NCBI RefSeq assembly: GCF_000520975.1
Contig: NZ_JACB01000055.1
Coordinates: forward strand, 1-64,000
Reading direction: 5' to 3'
Length of the DNA stretch: 64,000 nucleotides
Source: Aquimarina megaterium XH134
GTDB taxonomy: Bacteria > Bacteroidota > Bacteroidia > Flavobacteriales > Flavobacteriaceae
The position numbers were made by a program, and so were the translations under genes. Below the pieces are notes generated by a model. That model saw nothing but the letters and a program-made list of their open reading frames with translations. It ran no database searches and had not been told where the DNA came from. The first letter of the stretch is position 1; every line of letters starts with the position of its first letter. Shown in pieces: positions 18,347 through 26,394 of the stretch.

Positions 18347-20572
18347 TTACAAGGAATAACGAACTCCTAAAAAACCTCGTATTCCTTGATTAGAAGCATA
18401 TATGTAGGTGGTATCAAAATCTGGTCCAAAAGGGTCGTCGGCTCCTGCTATTAAAAAAGGATTTCCTCTATTAGGTGTCCAGTCTAATAAATTTTTAACG
18501 CCTCCGTATATTTCTATGTTATTTTTGGTTTTGTGTGAGAATTGTATGTTTTGGATACTCCACCATGGTGATTTATCTTTTCTGGGATCGTCTGGTCCCT
18601 GAGTTGCTAATCGCATAGGACCATATAGATTTCCCGTATAGTCTATCGTTAGATTAAGAGATTGTATTTTATAAGTAGCTCCCCAGGTTCCTGTGAAACT
18701 TTCTGTGAGTATCTGGCGTGTAGTTACTCCGTTCTCTGTATTCGAAACATTAAGTCCACTCATTCCTAATGTAAATTTTAGTCCATTAGAAAAGTTAATA
18801 TCGGTATTAAGGCTTACTCCGGTAGACACTGCATGACCATCTAAATTGCCGTATCTTATTTCTTCAGCATTTGTTTCATAATCGGGAATGATAGCATTTG
18901 TGAAATAGGTATACCAGGCCGAAGCATCCAGTCCTATAAAGGTTCCGTTATCAAAAAATATTTTTTTGATATAATTAAGGTTTACATTATAAGATTCTTC
19001 GGGATCGAGATCTTCTTCGATAATGACCTCTCGAGAACCTGTGAGGGCTGCATGATCTTCTGTAAAAAGATTAACTACTCTAAATCCTGTACCGGCATTA
19101 AATCTAAAAATATTTTTATCATTAATACTCCATTTATAAGCAAGTCTTGGAGTAAAAATGGTTCCGTGTCGGTTATGGTAATCTAATCTTGTTCCTAATA
19201 ATAATTTATGCTTGGGAGCCAGTGTGATTTCGTCTTGTAAAAATATACCGGGAGTACTTGTTTCCTCGGGGTTATTTTGACCGTTCGAAGTTGTTGCTGG
19301 TGTGTTATCGTCATAATATTGATATCTGTAAGCAACTCCGAATAGTAGATCGTGCGATTTTATTTTTTTATCCCAGGTTAATTGAGTAAAACCAATACGT
19401 TGTTTTGCCTGGTAGGATACGATCCCATAATACGAGTCTTGATCGTGATCTGTATAAGAAAAAGAGAGTGTTAAAGGTTCTTCTATGGGTAATTCATAAC
19501 TGCCCAGTATTTCATATCGTGCAGTATATATGCTCTCACCGTATATTTGATCACTTCCTCTAAAATCAGAATTCCATTCATTTTCTCCTCCCCATCTATC
19601 TTCATAATAAAACCTACCGGCAAGCGTAAAGTTTTTTCCACTTTTCCGTTTAAAATTCCATTTATTAAATATAGATATACGATCCTGTAATGTAAGATCA
19701 GTAAATCCATCATCATTATTATCTATAGCTTGGTCATAATAAAAATAATTGGCGCCAAATAATGCAGTAGCATTGCCTAATTTGGTTTTAAAACCAAAAT
19801 CTATATTGGTTTCACCCCAACTAGTAGCAAAAATATCAGTACTTACCTCGGGAGCATCATTAGGATTTTTTGTAATAACATTGATAAGGCCTCCAACAGC
19901 TTCACTTCCATATAGAGATGAAGCAGGACCTTTTACCACTTCAATTCTATCAATTAGCGAATTAGGTATTCCTGATAATCCGTAAACAGTTGATAATCCA
20001 CTTACAATAGGCATTCCGTCTATCATTACCAGTGTATAAGGCCCTTCTAATCCATTAATGTGTATATCACCAGTGTTACAAATACTACAGTTAAGTTGTG
20101 GTCTTACGCCATTTACATTTTGTAAGGATTCGAACAAATTTGGTGTTGGATTTTTTTTGAAAAATGTAGGAGAGTAGATTTCTACAGGAACTGGGCTTTC
20201 TGATCGACTTACGGCTTTCAATGTTCCTGTGATTACTACTTCATCTAGAGATGATCCTTGTGACATAACAAGGTTTATTTTATTTTCTCCTCCTACTATA
20301 GATACTTTTTTCTTAATTGGTGTGTAACCCGTAAATGAAGCAACCACTTTGTAATCTCCAACAGGTACATTTTCAATGCTAAATACACCATTTTCATCAC
20401 TAGAACTACCAAGAGAAGTTCCTTCTATATATATATTAGCAAAAGGAAGTATTCCATTGTCATCGTATATTACACCTTTTAAAGTGCCGGTAGAATTAAG
20501 CTCTTGGGAGTGTAAGGAGCTGTAAGTAAGCGAATTGATAAAAGTGAATAAGATTATTATACGTAATTGCAT
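18347..20572 (-). CDS. TonB-dependent receptor of the metal uptake operon
   Basis: 741 aa. A signal peptide (to about residue 22) is followed by a CarboxypepD_reg-like domain (about 28-110: LKGVIYDDNGILPFANIYIE), a plug domain (about 125-235) and a 22-strand-type beta-barrel ending in a C-terminal GVRYSL. The plug contains QLNCSICNTGDIHINGLEG, a CxxC that may bind metal or be redox active. The receptor should carry a chelated metal across the outer membrane using TonB/ExbBD energy. It is the first gene of the operon and its start lies 51 bp from the ATG of the divergent DtxR-family gene, so both promoters share that short gap. The ligand is inferred from the operon. Confidence 0.9.
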   Translation of the reverse strand: MQLRIIILFTFINSLTYSSLHSQELNSTGTLKGVIYDDNGILPFANIYIEGTSLGSSSDENGVFSIENVPVGDYKVVASFTGYTPIKKKVSIVGGENKINLVMSQGSSLDEVVITGTLKAVSRSESPVPVEIYSPTFFKKNPTPNLFESLQNVNGVRPQLNCSICNTGDIHINGLEGPYTLVMIDGMPIVSGLSTVYGLSGIPNSLIDRIEVVKGPASSLYGSEAVGGLINVITKNPNDAPEVSTDIFATSWGETNIDFGFKTKLGNATALFGANYFYYDQAIDNNDDGFTDLTLQDRISIFNKWNFKRKSGKNFTLAGRFYYEDRWGGENEWNSDFRGSDQIYGESIYTARYEILGSYELPIEEPLTLSFSYTDHDQDSYYGIVSYQAKQRIGFTQLTWDKKIKSHDLLFGVAYRYQYYDDNTPATTSNGQNNPEETSTPGIFLQDEITLAPKHKLLLGTRLDYHNRHGTIFTPRLAYKWSINDKNIFRFNAGTGFRVVNLFTEDHAALTGSREVIIEEDLDPEESYNVNLNYIKKIFFDNGTFIGLDASAWYTYFTNAIIPDYETNAEEIRYGNLDGHAVSTGVSLNTDINFSNGLKFTLGMSGLNVSNTENGVTTRQILTESFTGTWGATYKIQSLNLTIDYTGNLYGPMRLATQGPDDPRKDKSPWWSIQNIQFSHKTKNNIEIYGGVKNLLDWTPNRGNPFLIAGADDPFGPDFDTTYIYASNQGIRGFLGVRYSL

Positions 20573-20616
20573 TAGGTTTAGTAATTTTGTTTTATTATTT
20601 TGACAAAACTAAAAAA

Positions 20617-20632
20617 GTTAGTTATGACTAAC
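20617..20632. promoter_or_regulatory. Putative operator of the DtxR-family regulator
   Basis: GTTAGTTATGACTAAC is a palindrome with 6-bp arms and a 4-nt centre that contains the regulator's own start codon (20624). It lies in the 51-bp space between the divergent receptor and regulator genes. DtxR-family proteins bind short palindromes of this size, so autoregulation and joint control of the operon are plausible. Confidence 0.4.
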
Positions 20633-21310
20633 AAATTAAATTTGAATAATTTAACAAAAAGTGAAGAGGATTACTTAAAGGCTATATTTCAGTTACTTAT
20701 AGAAGATGCTTCTGTAAAAGTGGGAAATAATCAATTGGCAGATTATCTTAAAGTTTCTCCAGCTTCTACAAATAACATGATTAAGAAGTTAAAAGCTAAA
20801 GGTTATGTAGTAAGCGAAAAGTATGGTAAATTAGAATTAACAGAAGAAGGTAAGTCTGTTGCAGTGCGATTGATTCGTAAACATAGATTATGGGAGACTT
20901 TTTTGTGTAATTATCTAAATTTTACCTGGGATGAGGTTCATGATGTGGCAGAGCAATTAGAGCATATAAAATCTCGTAAGTTGATTGATGAATTAGATCG
21001 CTTTATGGATTTTCCTAAAAAAGACCCTCATGGTGAGGTGATTCCTAATGCTAATGGAGAATATTCGATCATACCTAAAATAACGCTTTCTTCCTTATCA
21101 GAAGGAGATGTTTGCCAGCTTATTGCTGTAAATGATGGCTCTGTTCATTTTTTAAAATATGTATCAGAAATTGGCTTGGCATTAAGTAGTGAAATAAAAA
21201 TTCTTGAAGTTCGGGAGTTTGATAAATCAATTCGAATTAAATTTGATAATACAATAGAAACAGTTACAAGAAAATTTGCGGATAATGTATTCGTTAATAA
21301 GGTTGTATAG
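20624..21310 (+). CDS. DtxR/MntR/TroR-family metal-dependent transcriptional regulator
   Basis: 228 aa from ATG 20624; a TTG at 20600 would add eight residues and is less likely. The N-terminal winged helix (SEEDYLKAIFQLL .. LADYLKVSPASTNNMIKKL) is followed by the metal-binding and dimerisation domain, with RKHRLWETFL, EVHDVAEQLEHIKS and DPHG, the usual ligand region, and by a C-terminal FeoA/SH3-like domain (about 148-225). It likely senses Mn(II), Fe(II) or Zn(II) and represses the divergent uptake operon when metal is ample. Treponema TroR lies in an equivalent place with troABCD. Confidence 0.93.
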   Translation: MTNKLNLNNLTKSEEDYLKAIFQLLIEDASVKVGNNQLADYLKVSPASTNNMIKKLKAKGYVVSEKYGKLELTEEGKSVAVRLIRKHRLWETFLCNYLNFTWDEVHDVAEQLEHIKSRKLIDELDRFMDFPKKDPHGEVIPNANGEYSIIPKITLSSLSEGDVCQLIAVNDGSVHFLKYVSEIGLALSSEIKILEVREFDKSIRIKFDNTIETVTRKFADNVFVNKVV

Positions 21311-21364
21311 TTTTTGTAAATGTTAAAATAGAGCTAGTCTATAAGAATGTTAAAGAATAGCTGT

Positions 21365-21372
21365 TATCTTTG
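21365..21372 (+). promoter_or_regulatory. Bacteroidota -7 promoter element for the exonuclease operon
   Basis: TATCTTTG matches TAnnTTTG exactly, 19 nt before the ATG at 21392. It follows the regulator gene by about 55 bp and would drive the exonuclease, FAH, Hpt and cinA genes. Confidence 0.55.
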
Positions 21373-21391
21373 AGTATCACACAATCAATTT

Positions 21392-22171
21392 ATGGAGCTT
21401 AATTTAAAAAGACCGATATGTTTTTTTGATCTAGAAACTACCGGTATAAATATTTCTAAAGATCGTATTGTAGAAATTTCTATTCTAAAAATATTTCCCA
21501 ATGGTACCCAGGAAAGCAAAACCTGGTTGGTCAACCCCGAAATGCCAATACCTCCAGAAACTACAGCGGTGCATGGTATCGATGATGCCAAGGTAGCTAA
21601 TGAGCCTGTTTTTAAGAAAATAGCTAGTAAAGTTAGTGAAATGATAAAGGGTTGCGATTTAGGAGGTTTTAATTCTAATCGGTTCGATATACCATTATTA
21701 GCAGAAGAATTGTTGAGAGCAGGGTTGGATTTTGATATGAAAAATACCGTTGCAATTGATGTGCAAACCATTTATCATAAAATGGAAAAAAGAACACTGT
21801 CTGCTGCATATAAATTTTATTGTGATAAGGATTTAACAGATGCACATTCTGCAGAAGCCGACACACTTGCTACTTATGAAGTGTTAAAAGCACAATTAGA
21901 TCGTTATCCAGAATTAGAAAACGATGCCAAGTTTTTGTCAGAATTTAGTTCTAGAAAGCAGTTTGCAGATTTTGCTGGTTTTATTGCTTATGACGATAAT
22001 AAAAAAGAAATTTTTTCTTTTGGAAAACACAAAGGAAAATTAGTAGAACAGGTAATGGAAGAAGAACCTGGATATTTTGGTTGGATACAAAATGCAGACT
22101 TTCCTTTGTATACCAAAAAAGTACTTACAGCAGTTCGACTTCGTAAGTTAAATAATAGCCTAAATCTATAA
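21392..22171 (+). CDS. DEDDh 3'-5' exonuclease (DnaQ-like)
   Basis: 259 aa. The three exonuclease motifs are seen: FDLETTG (Asp and Glu, residues 11-17), GGFNSNRFDIPLL (Asp) and DAHSAEADT (His and Asp), the DEDDh set of DnaQ-type proofreading and repair nucleases. After the nuclease domain (about 1-185) there is a C-terminal segment, FSFGKHKGKLVEQVMEEEP.. YFGWIQNADFP, that resembles DUF3820. The same kind of segment is seen as a stand-alone gene at 55135. It probably degrades 3' ends in DNA repair or RNA turnover; it is not necessarily the Pol III epsilon subunit. FAH follows after 25 bp. Confidence 0.88.
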   Translation: MELNLKRPICFFDLETTGINISKDRIVEISILKIFPNGTQESKTWLVNPEMPIPPETTAVHGIDDAKVANEPVFKKIASKVSEMIKGCDLGGFNSNRFDIPLLAEELLRAGLDFDMKNTVAIDVQTIYHKMEKRTLSAAYKFYCDKDLTDAHSAEADTLATYEVLKAQLDRYPELENDAKFLSEFSSRKQFADFAGFIAYDDNKKEIFSFGKHKGKLVEQVMEEEPGYFGWIQNADFPLYTKKVLTAVRLRKLNNSLNL

Positions 22172-22196
22172 TCATTTTCTTTTATCATTTTATATC

Positions 22197-22808
22197 ATGA
22201 AACTTATTTGCATAGGTCGTAATTATACAGATCATATCGAGGAACTAGAAAATGAAAGACCCGAAGATCCTGTAGTTTTTATAAAGCCAGATACTTCTAT
22301 TTTGTTAAAAAAACAACCTTTTTTTATTCCTGATTTCTCAGATGATATTCATCATGAAGTTGAAGTGTTAGTGAAAATAAATAAAGTAGGTAAGTATATT
22401 GATAAAAAATTTGCTCATAAATATTATAATGAAGTAAGCCTTGGAATAGATTTCACGGCACGGGATTTGCAGGCTAAACTTAAAGCGAAAGGTCTTCCTT
22501 GGGAGAAAGCTAAAGCCTTTGATGGAGCAGCGGTAATAGGAAAGTGGGTGTCTAAAGACGAATATGAAGATATTGATGCTATTGATTTTCGTTTAGAGAA
22601 AAATAGTGAAACCGCACAACATGGTAATACAAGACTTATGCTATGGAAGATCGATGAATTAATAGAATATGTGTCAAAATATTTTACTTTAAAGATAGGA
22701 GATATTATATTTACAGGAACACCAGCAGGTGTTGGAGTCGTAAAACCAAATGATATTTTGACAGGATATATAAATAACCAACAATTTTTTTCAATAAAAG
22801 TAAAATAA
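22197..22808 (+). CDS. Fumarylacetoacetate hydrolase (FAH) family protein
   Basis: 203 aa, a single FAH C-terminal domain. The acidic metal ligands are seen in HHEVEVLVKI and in GIDFTARDLQ, and the final motif GDIIFTGTPAGVG is conserved in the family. Members cleave or decarboxylate dicarbonyl acids; oxaloacetate decarboxylase or acylpyruvase activity is common for short ones, but the substrate cannot be fixed here. Its stop codon directly abuts the ATG of the Hpt gene, so the two are co-transcribed and likely coupled. Confidence 0.88.
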   Translation: MKLICIGRNYTDHIEELENERPEDPVVFIKPDTSILLKKQPFFIPDFSDDIHHEVEVLVKINKVGKYIDKKFAHKYYNEVSLGIDFTARDLQAKLKAKGLPWEKAKAFDGAAVIGKWVSKDEYEDIDAIDFRLEKNSETAQHGNTRLMLWKIDELIEYVSKYFTLKIGDIIFTGTPAGVGVVKPNDILTGYINNQQFFSIKVK

Positions 22809-23147
22809 ATGAGCAAAGGATATAGTTTAAAAAATGTAAATGAATTATCAGGAGGAGATAACGAATTTATAGCTGTCCTGGTACAGACTTTTCTAGAAGA
22901 AATACCGCCTGATCTTGATAGTATGGTTCAGGCTGTAAATTCTGATAATCCACAGATGGCATATCAATATGCTCATAAGATGAAACCTAATCTTCAATTA
23001 TTTGATATAGATCTTTTAGCACAAATAAAACAAATAGAAGCTTGGTCAAAAACGAAGAAAGAAAAAGAACAGATCATACCTATTCTGGATCATATTGTGT
23101 CTACAGTTAATGGGGCTCTCGAAGACCTGAAAGCAGATTTTAGCTAA
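22809..23147 (+). CDS. Hpt (histidine phosphotransfer) domain protein
   Basis: 112 aa. It is a four-helix Hpt domain on its own: the phosphorylatable His sits in AYQYAHKMKPNLQLFDI (His about 57), where the usual HxLKG is altered to HKMKPN. Such proteins relay phosphate between hybrid sensor kinases and response regulators. The partner is not in the window. It starts immediately after the FAH gene and ends 2 bp before cinA. Confidence 0.82.
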   Translation: MSKGYSLKNVNELSGGDNEFIAVLVQTFLEEIPPDLDSMVQAVNSDNPQMAYQYAHKMKPNLQLFDIDLLAQIKQIEAWSKTKKEKEQIIPILDHIVSTVNGALEDLKADFS

Positions 23148-23149
23148 AT

Positions 23150-24391
23150 ATGCTTGCAGAAATTATTACTATAGGAGATGAAATTTTGATTGGACAAATC
23201 ATTGATTCTAATTCTGCATTTATAGGTAAAGAGCTTAACAAAATCGGTATAGATGTACATCAGATCTCATCTGTAAAAGATGATAAACAACATATTCTCG
23301 ATGCAATAGCAGAAGCTAGTAATAGAGTAGATGTTGTATTAATAACAGGAGGTCTGGGCCCTACAAAAGACGATATTACAAAACATACCATTTGCGAATA
23401 TTTTGAAGATACATTAGTCGAAAACAAGGAGGTGCTTGACCACGTCGAAAAGTTATTTGCTAAATATATCTCTACACCAATCTCTGATGTAAACAAACAG
23501 CAAGCCCTTGTGCCTAGTAAATCCACTGTCTTGATGAATCTCTATGGTACAGCTCCAGGGATGTGGCTAGAAAAAGAAGACAAAGTTTTTATATCTATGC
23601 CTGGAGTACCTTACGAAATGAAAGGATTAATGAAAGATGAGGTGCTACCTAGGTTGCAAAAGAGATTTAATAGACCCTATATCATTCATAAAACGATACT
23701 TACCTATGGTATGGGTGAGAGTACAGTAGCAGAAAAAATTGAAGACTGGGAGAATAACTTACCTTCATATATCAAATTAGCATATTTGCCTAATTTAGGA
23801 AGAGTAAGACTTCGTCTTTCGGCAAGAGGGAGCGATAAAAAACTTCTCGAGGATACTATAGAACAAAAGGTATCAGCCTTACGCCTTATAATAGGAGATG
23901 TTATTGTTGGGTACGAAGAAGACGAAACTATAGAGAAGAGAATTGGTCAGCTATTGATTAAGCAAGGTAAAACACTCTCTGTAGCAGAAAGTTGTACAGG
24001 AGGCAAAATAGCACAGTCGTTTACGGCCAATGCAGGTGCTTCTGCCTATTTTAATGGTGGAGCTGTTACCTATGCTACGCAATCCAAAATAGATATATTG
24101 GGCATAGATCCCAAGATTATCAAAAAACATACTGTAACAAGCACCGAGGTTGCAGAAGCTATGGCACTGGCAGTAAAAGAAAAGTTTAAATCAGATTATG
24201 CTATTGCTACTACTGGTAATGCTGGTCCCGAAAAAGGAGATGGGGATGTCGAAGTAGGAACAGTTTTTATTGCAATAGCCTCCCCAAAAGGTGTTTTTTC
24301 AGAGCAATATGTCTTCAGTAATCTTAGAGAGCGAACCATTGGTAAAGCAGTAAATAAATCTTTCGAACTTTTGCTTAATACATTACTTTAG
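23150..24391 (+). CDS. cinA: CinA family nicotinamide-nucleotide amidase
   Basis: 413 aa. N-terminal MoCF-like domain (residues 1 to about 170: EIITIGDEILIGQIIDSNSA, ITGGLGPTKDDITK) and C-terminal CinA amidase domain (about 255-413: LSVAESCTGGKIAQ, TGNAGP). In bacteria the C-terminal domain deamidates NMN, recycling it for NAD; the N-terminal part can act as ADP-ribose pyrophosphatase. Length matches full-length CinA. It overlaps no other gene and is followed by about 170 bp before an unrelated hydrolase. Confidence 0.95.
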   Translation: MLAEIITIGDEILIGQIIDSNSAFIGKELNKIGIDVHQISSVKDDKQHILDAIAEASNRVDVVLITGGLGPTKDDITKHTICEYFEDTLVENKEVLDHVEKLFAKYISTPISDVNKQQALVPSKSTVLMNLYGTAPGMWLEKEDKVFISMPGVPYEMKGLMKDEVLPRLQKRFNRPYIIHKTILTYGMGESTVAEKIEDWENNLPSYIKLAYLPNLGRVRLRLSARGSDKKLLEDTIEQKVSALRLIIGDVIVGYEEDETIEKRIGQLLIKQGKTLSVAESCTGGKIAQSFTANAGASAYFNGGAVTYATQSKIDILGIDPKIIKKHTVTSTEVAEAMALAVKEKFKSDYAIATTGNAGPEKGDGDVEVGTVFIAIASPKGVFSEQYVFSNLRERTIGKAVNKSFELLLNTLL

Positions 24392-24562
24392 TATTATATA
24401 CTACCTAATTTAGGTGTTTTTTGTGGTTAACCCATAATATCAATATTGCTTATCTATATATTTTTGCAATTCATCGACAAAAAAGCGCGACTGAACGATG
24501 AAACACGTTTTAAAACGACAAACAGAAGTAGTTTTACAGTAATCAAAACAATATTGATAACT

Positions 24563-25309
24563 ATGAAAACTTTAATTCCTTCTTCTAAAACGATACTTTC
24601 TTTGTTAATAGGAATGTTTGTAACTATAACCATAGCAGGAAAACCACATAACACGGTGTTTGGTTCAAAAATGGAAACTTTTAATGCGGTATACGAAGGA
24701 GAGTTTGATCTTGTTCTGCCAGAGAATAATCAGAATGAAAAGTTACCTGTCTATATTGTACTTCCAGGAGGGGTAGGAGCAAAGAAATACCCAAATTTTA
24801 AAAAAGATTTTATTATTCCAGGAATCAAAAATGTGCAAGGGATTGTTTTTAGCCCAAAAATTTCATGGAAAAGACCAGATGAAAAAGCTTTAGAGCATAT
24901 TATTGTTGATTTTATAAACGCTGCACGAAATAGCTATCCAATAGATGATAAAAAAATTGTTCTTATAGGATATAGTAATGGAGCCTTACAATCAATTAAA
25001 CTCGTAAAAGATAATGATCATGTATTCTCTGCTCTTATTGTTGTAGCATCTAATTTTGAAGTTTCGGATAAAATAAATACTCCTATCTATGTTGTTCACG
25101 GGACGAAAGATCGATATTTTTCTATAAAGAAAGCCTATAAAAATGTTAATGCAGCAAAAGATTTGGGATGCGATATAACATTTGTAGTAGCCGAAGGTAA
25201 AAATGATTATGGTGCTGCACAATACGTAAGTGAATTAAATCATTCTATGGCACAGATAGAAAATAATATATGGAGTCAAAGTGTTGAATATACAGATCAA
25301 AGTTTTTAA
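24563..25309 (+). CDS. Secreted alpha/beta hydrolase
   Basis: 248 aa from the ATG of MKTLIPSSKTIL; an upstream frame start at 24446 would place the signal peptide internally. Signal peptide to about residue 26 (..VTITIAGKP). The nucleophile elbow is GYSNGA with Ser in VLIGYSNGALQS, and a downstream VVHGTKDRYF carries the acid, while the His is probably in ELNHSMAQ. This pattern fits dienelactone-hydrolase or acyl-esterase-like proteins. The substrate is unknown. It is the last gene before the ribosomal protein genes and is followed by a strong terminator. Confidence 0.8.
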   Translation: MKTLIPSSKTILSLLIGMFVTITIAGKPHNTVFGSKMETFNAVYEGEFDLVLPENNQNEKLPVYIVLPGGVGAKKYPNFKKDFIIPGIKNVQGIVFSPKISWKRPDEKALEHIIVDFINAARNSYPIDDKKIVLIGYSNGALQSIKLVKDNDHVFSALIVVASNFEVSDKINTPIYVVHGTKDRYFSIKKAYKNVNAAKDLGCDITFVVAEGKNDYGAAQYVSELNHSMAQIENNIWSQSVEYTDQSF

Positions 25310-25661
25310 AAAATAAGTTTTGTTTAAATTAGGTTAGTTAGGTTTTATTGGTGTTTAGTATGTGTTTGTATTGTATAATATAAAGCACAACAAAAAAGCG
25401 GGTCATTTTTAAATGACCCGCTTCGTTTACTACTTAATTACCCCATATTAAGTAGTTAGTTACAATTGTAATACTAACTATTGTAAAGATATATGTATTG
25501 TCATATTTTTGAAATACGTAAAAACACCTGTTTTTTCATTTTTCTAAAGCAGTAAAAAAAAACTAAAAAAAGAAGAAAAATTACGAAACTATTATTGGTG
25601 GTTCGGTAAATAATTCGTTAATTTGCACCCTGTTTTGAAATAATACCAAAATTAAGAAGAG
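25310..25661. other. 352-bp spacer with terminator and palindrome
   Basis: Holds the terminator at 25396-25423 and, beyond it, an inverted repeat GTTAGT (25455-25460) / ACTAAC (25473-25478) around TACAATTGTA. The outer arms are the same six bases as the arms of the putative DtxR operator at 20617, which may be chance. The region just before rpmB carries the promoter of the ribosomal genes (GTTAATTTG, near 25617, resembles a -7 element). No ORF. Confidence 0.4.
25396..25423. terminator. Hairpin terminator after the hydrolase gene
   Basis: A 13-bp perfect stem (AAGCGGGTCATTT / AAATGACCCGCTT) with a 2-nt loop, about 87 bp after the hydrolase stop. Confidence 0.75.
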
Positions 25662-25901
25662 ATGTCAAGAGTTTGCGAGCTTACAGGTAAAAAAGCAATG
25701 GTAGGAAACAATGTTTCCCACGCGATGAATAAAACGAAACGTAAATTCAATGCGAATTTAATAAAAAAGCGTTTTTATATTCCAGAAGAAGATCGTTGGA
25801 TAACACTTAAAGTGTCAACCGCTGCATTAAAAAATATAAATAAGAACGGAATCTCTGCTGTTTTAAAAGAAGCAAGAGCAAAAGGTTTCTTAAATAAATA
25901 A
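25662..25901 (+). CDS. rpmB: 50S ribosomal protein bL28
   Basis: 79 aa. Typical opening MSRVCELTGKKAMVGNNVSH and the basic central part KRKFNANLIKKRFYIPEEDR identify L28, a large-subunit protein near the E site. It heads an operon with rpmG (26 bp gap), the DUF4295 gene (6 bp gap) and, past a terminator-like hairpin, ftsY. This order is common in Flavobacteriaceae. Confidence 0.96.
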   Translation: MSRVCELTGKKAMVGNNVSHAMNKTKRKFNANLIKKRFYIPEEDRWITLKVSTAALKNINKNGISAVLKEARAKGFLNK

Positions 25902-25927
25902 TCTCTTTATTTTAAAAGATACTTATA

Positions 25928-26110
25928 ATGGCAAAGAAAGGTAATAGAGTACAGGTAATCTTAGAATGTACAGAGCATAAAGCTTCTGGTAAACCGGGTA
26001 CATCAAGATATATTACAACCAAGAACAAAAAGAACACTCCTGATAGAATAGAATTAAAGAAATTTAACCCTATCTTGAAGAAAATGACGGTTCATAAAGA
26101 AATAAAATAA
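25928..26110 (+). CDS. rpmG: 50S ribosomal protein bL33
   Basis: 60 aa. MAKKGNRVQVILECTEHK followed by TSRYITTKNKKNTPDRIELK is the L33 sequence. It lacks the four-cysteine zinc ribbon of C+ paralogues: only one Cys is present, so it is the zinc-free type. Spaced 26 bp after rpmB and 6 bp before the DUF4295 gene. Confidence 0.95.
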   Translation: MAKKGNRVQVILECTEHKASGKPGTSRYITTKNKKNTPDRIELKKFNPILKKMTVHKEIK

Positions 26111-26116
26111 TAAGAG

Positions 26117-26269
26117 ATGGCAAAGAAATCAGTAGCATCATTACAGACAGGATCAAAGAGATTAACTAAAGCCATAAAAATGGTAAAATCTCCTAAAACA
26201 GGAGCCTATACTTTTGTAGAGTCAATTATGCCGCCAGAAGCGGTTAGCGACTTTTTAAAGAAAAAGTAA
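26117..26269 (+). CDS. DUF4295 small basic protein, probably ribosome-associated
   Basis: 50 aa (ATG 26117, TAA 26267-26269). The sequence MAKKSVASLQTGSKRLTKAI .. TGAYTFVESIMPPEAVSDFL is the DUF4295 family, found in Bacteroidota directly after rpmG. Small size, high Lys content and the operon position suggest a ribosomal protein; a Bacteroidota-specific large-subunit protein named bL38 was reported from the Flavobacterium johnsoniae ribosome and may be the same family, though I cannot verify this from sequence. Confidence 0.88.
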   Translation: MAKKSVASLQTGSKRLTKAIKMVKSPKTGAYTFVESIMPPEAVSDFLKKK

Positions 26270-26293
26270 TTCTCTGTACAAGATATTTTAAAA

Positions 26294-26334
26294 AGAAGCC
26301 GTTTCAATTGTATTGAAATGGCTCTTTCTTTTTA
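26294..26334 (+). terminator. Terminator after the ribosomal protein operon
   Basis: An 11-bp stem (GCCGTTTCAAT / ATTGAAATGGC, one G-T wobble) with a 3-nt loop, followed by a T-rich run, lies 25 bp after the DUF4295 stop and before ftsY. Confidence 0.7.
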
Positions 26335-26394
26335 TATTTAAGCAATATAACCAAAGGTTTTAGTTTTTAATTTCTAGCATATTGAATAGTACAA

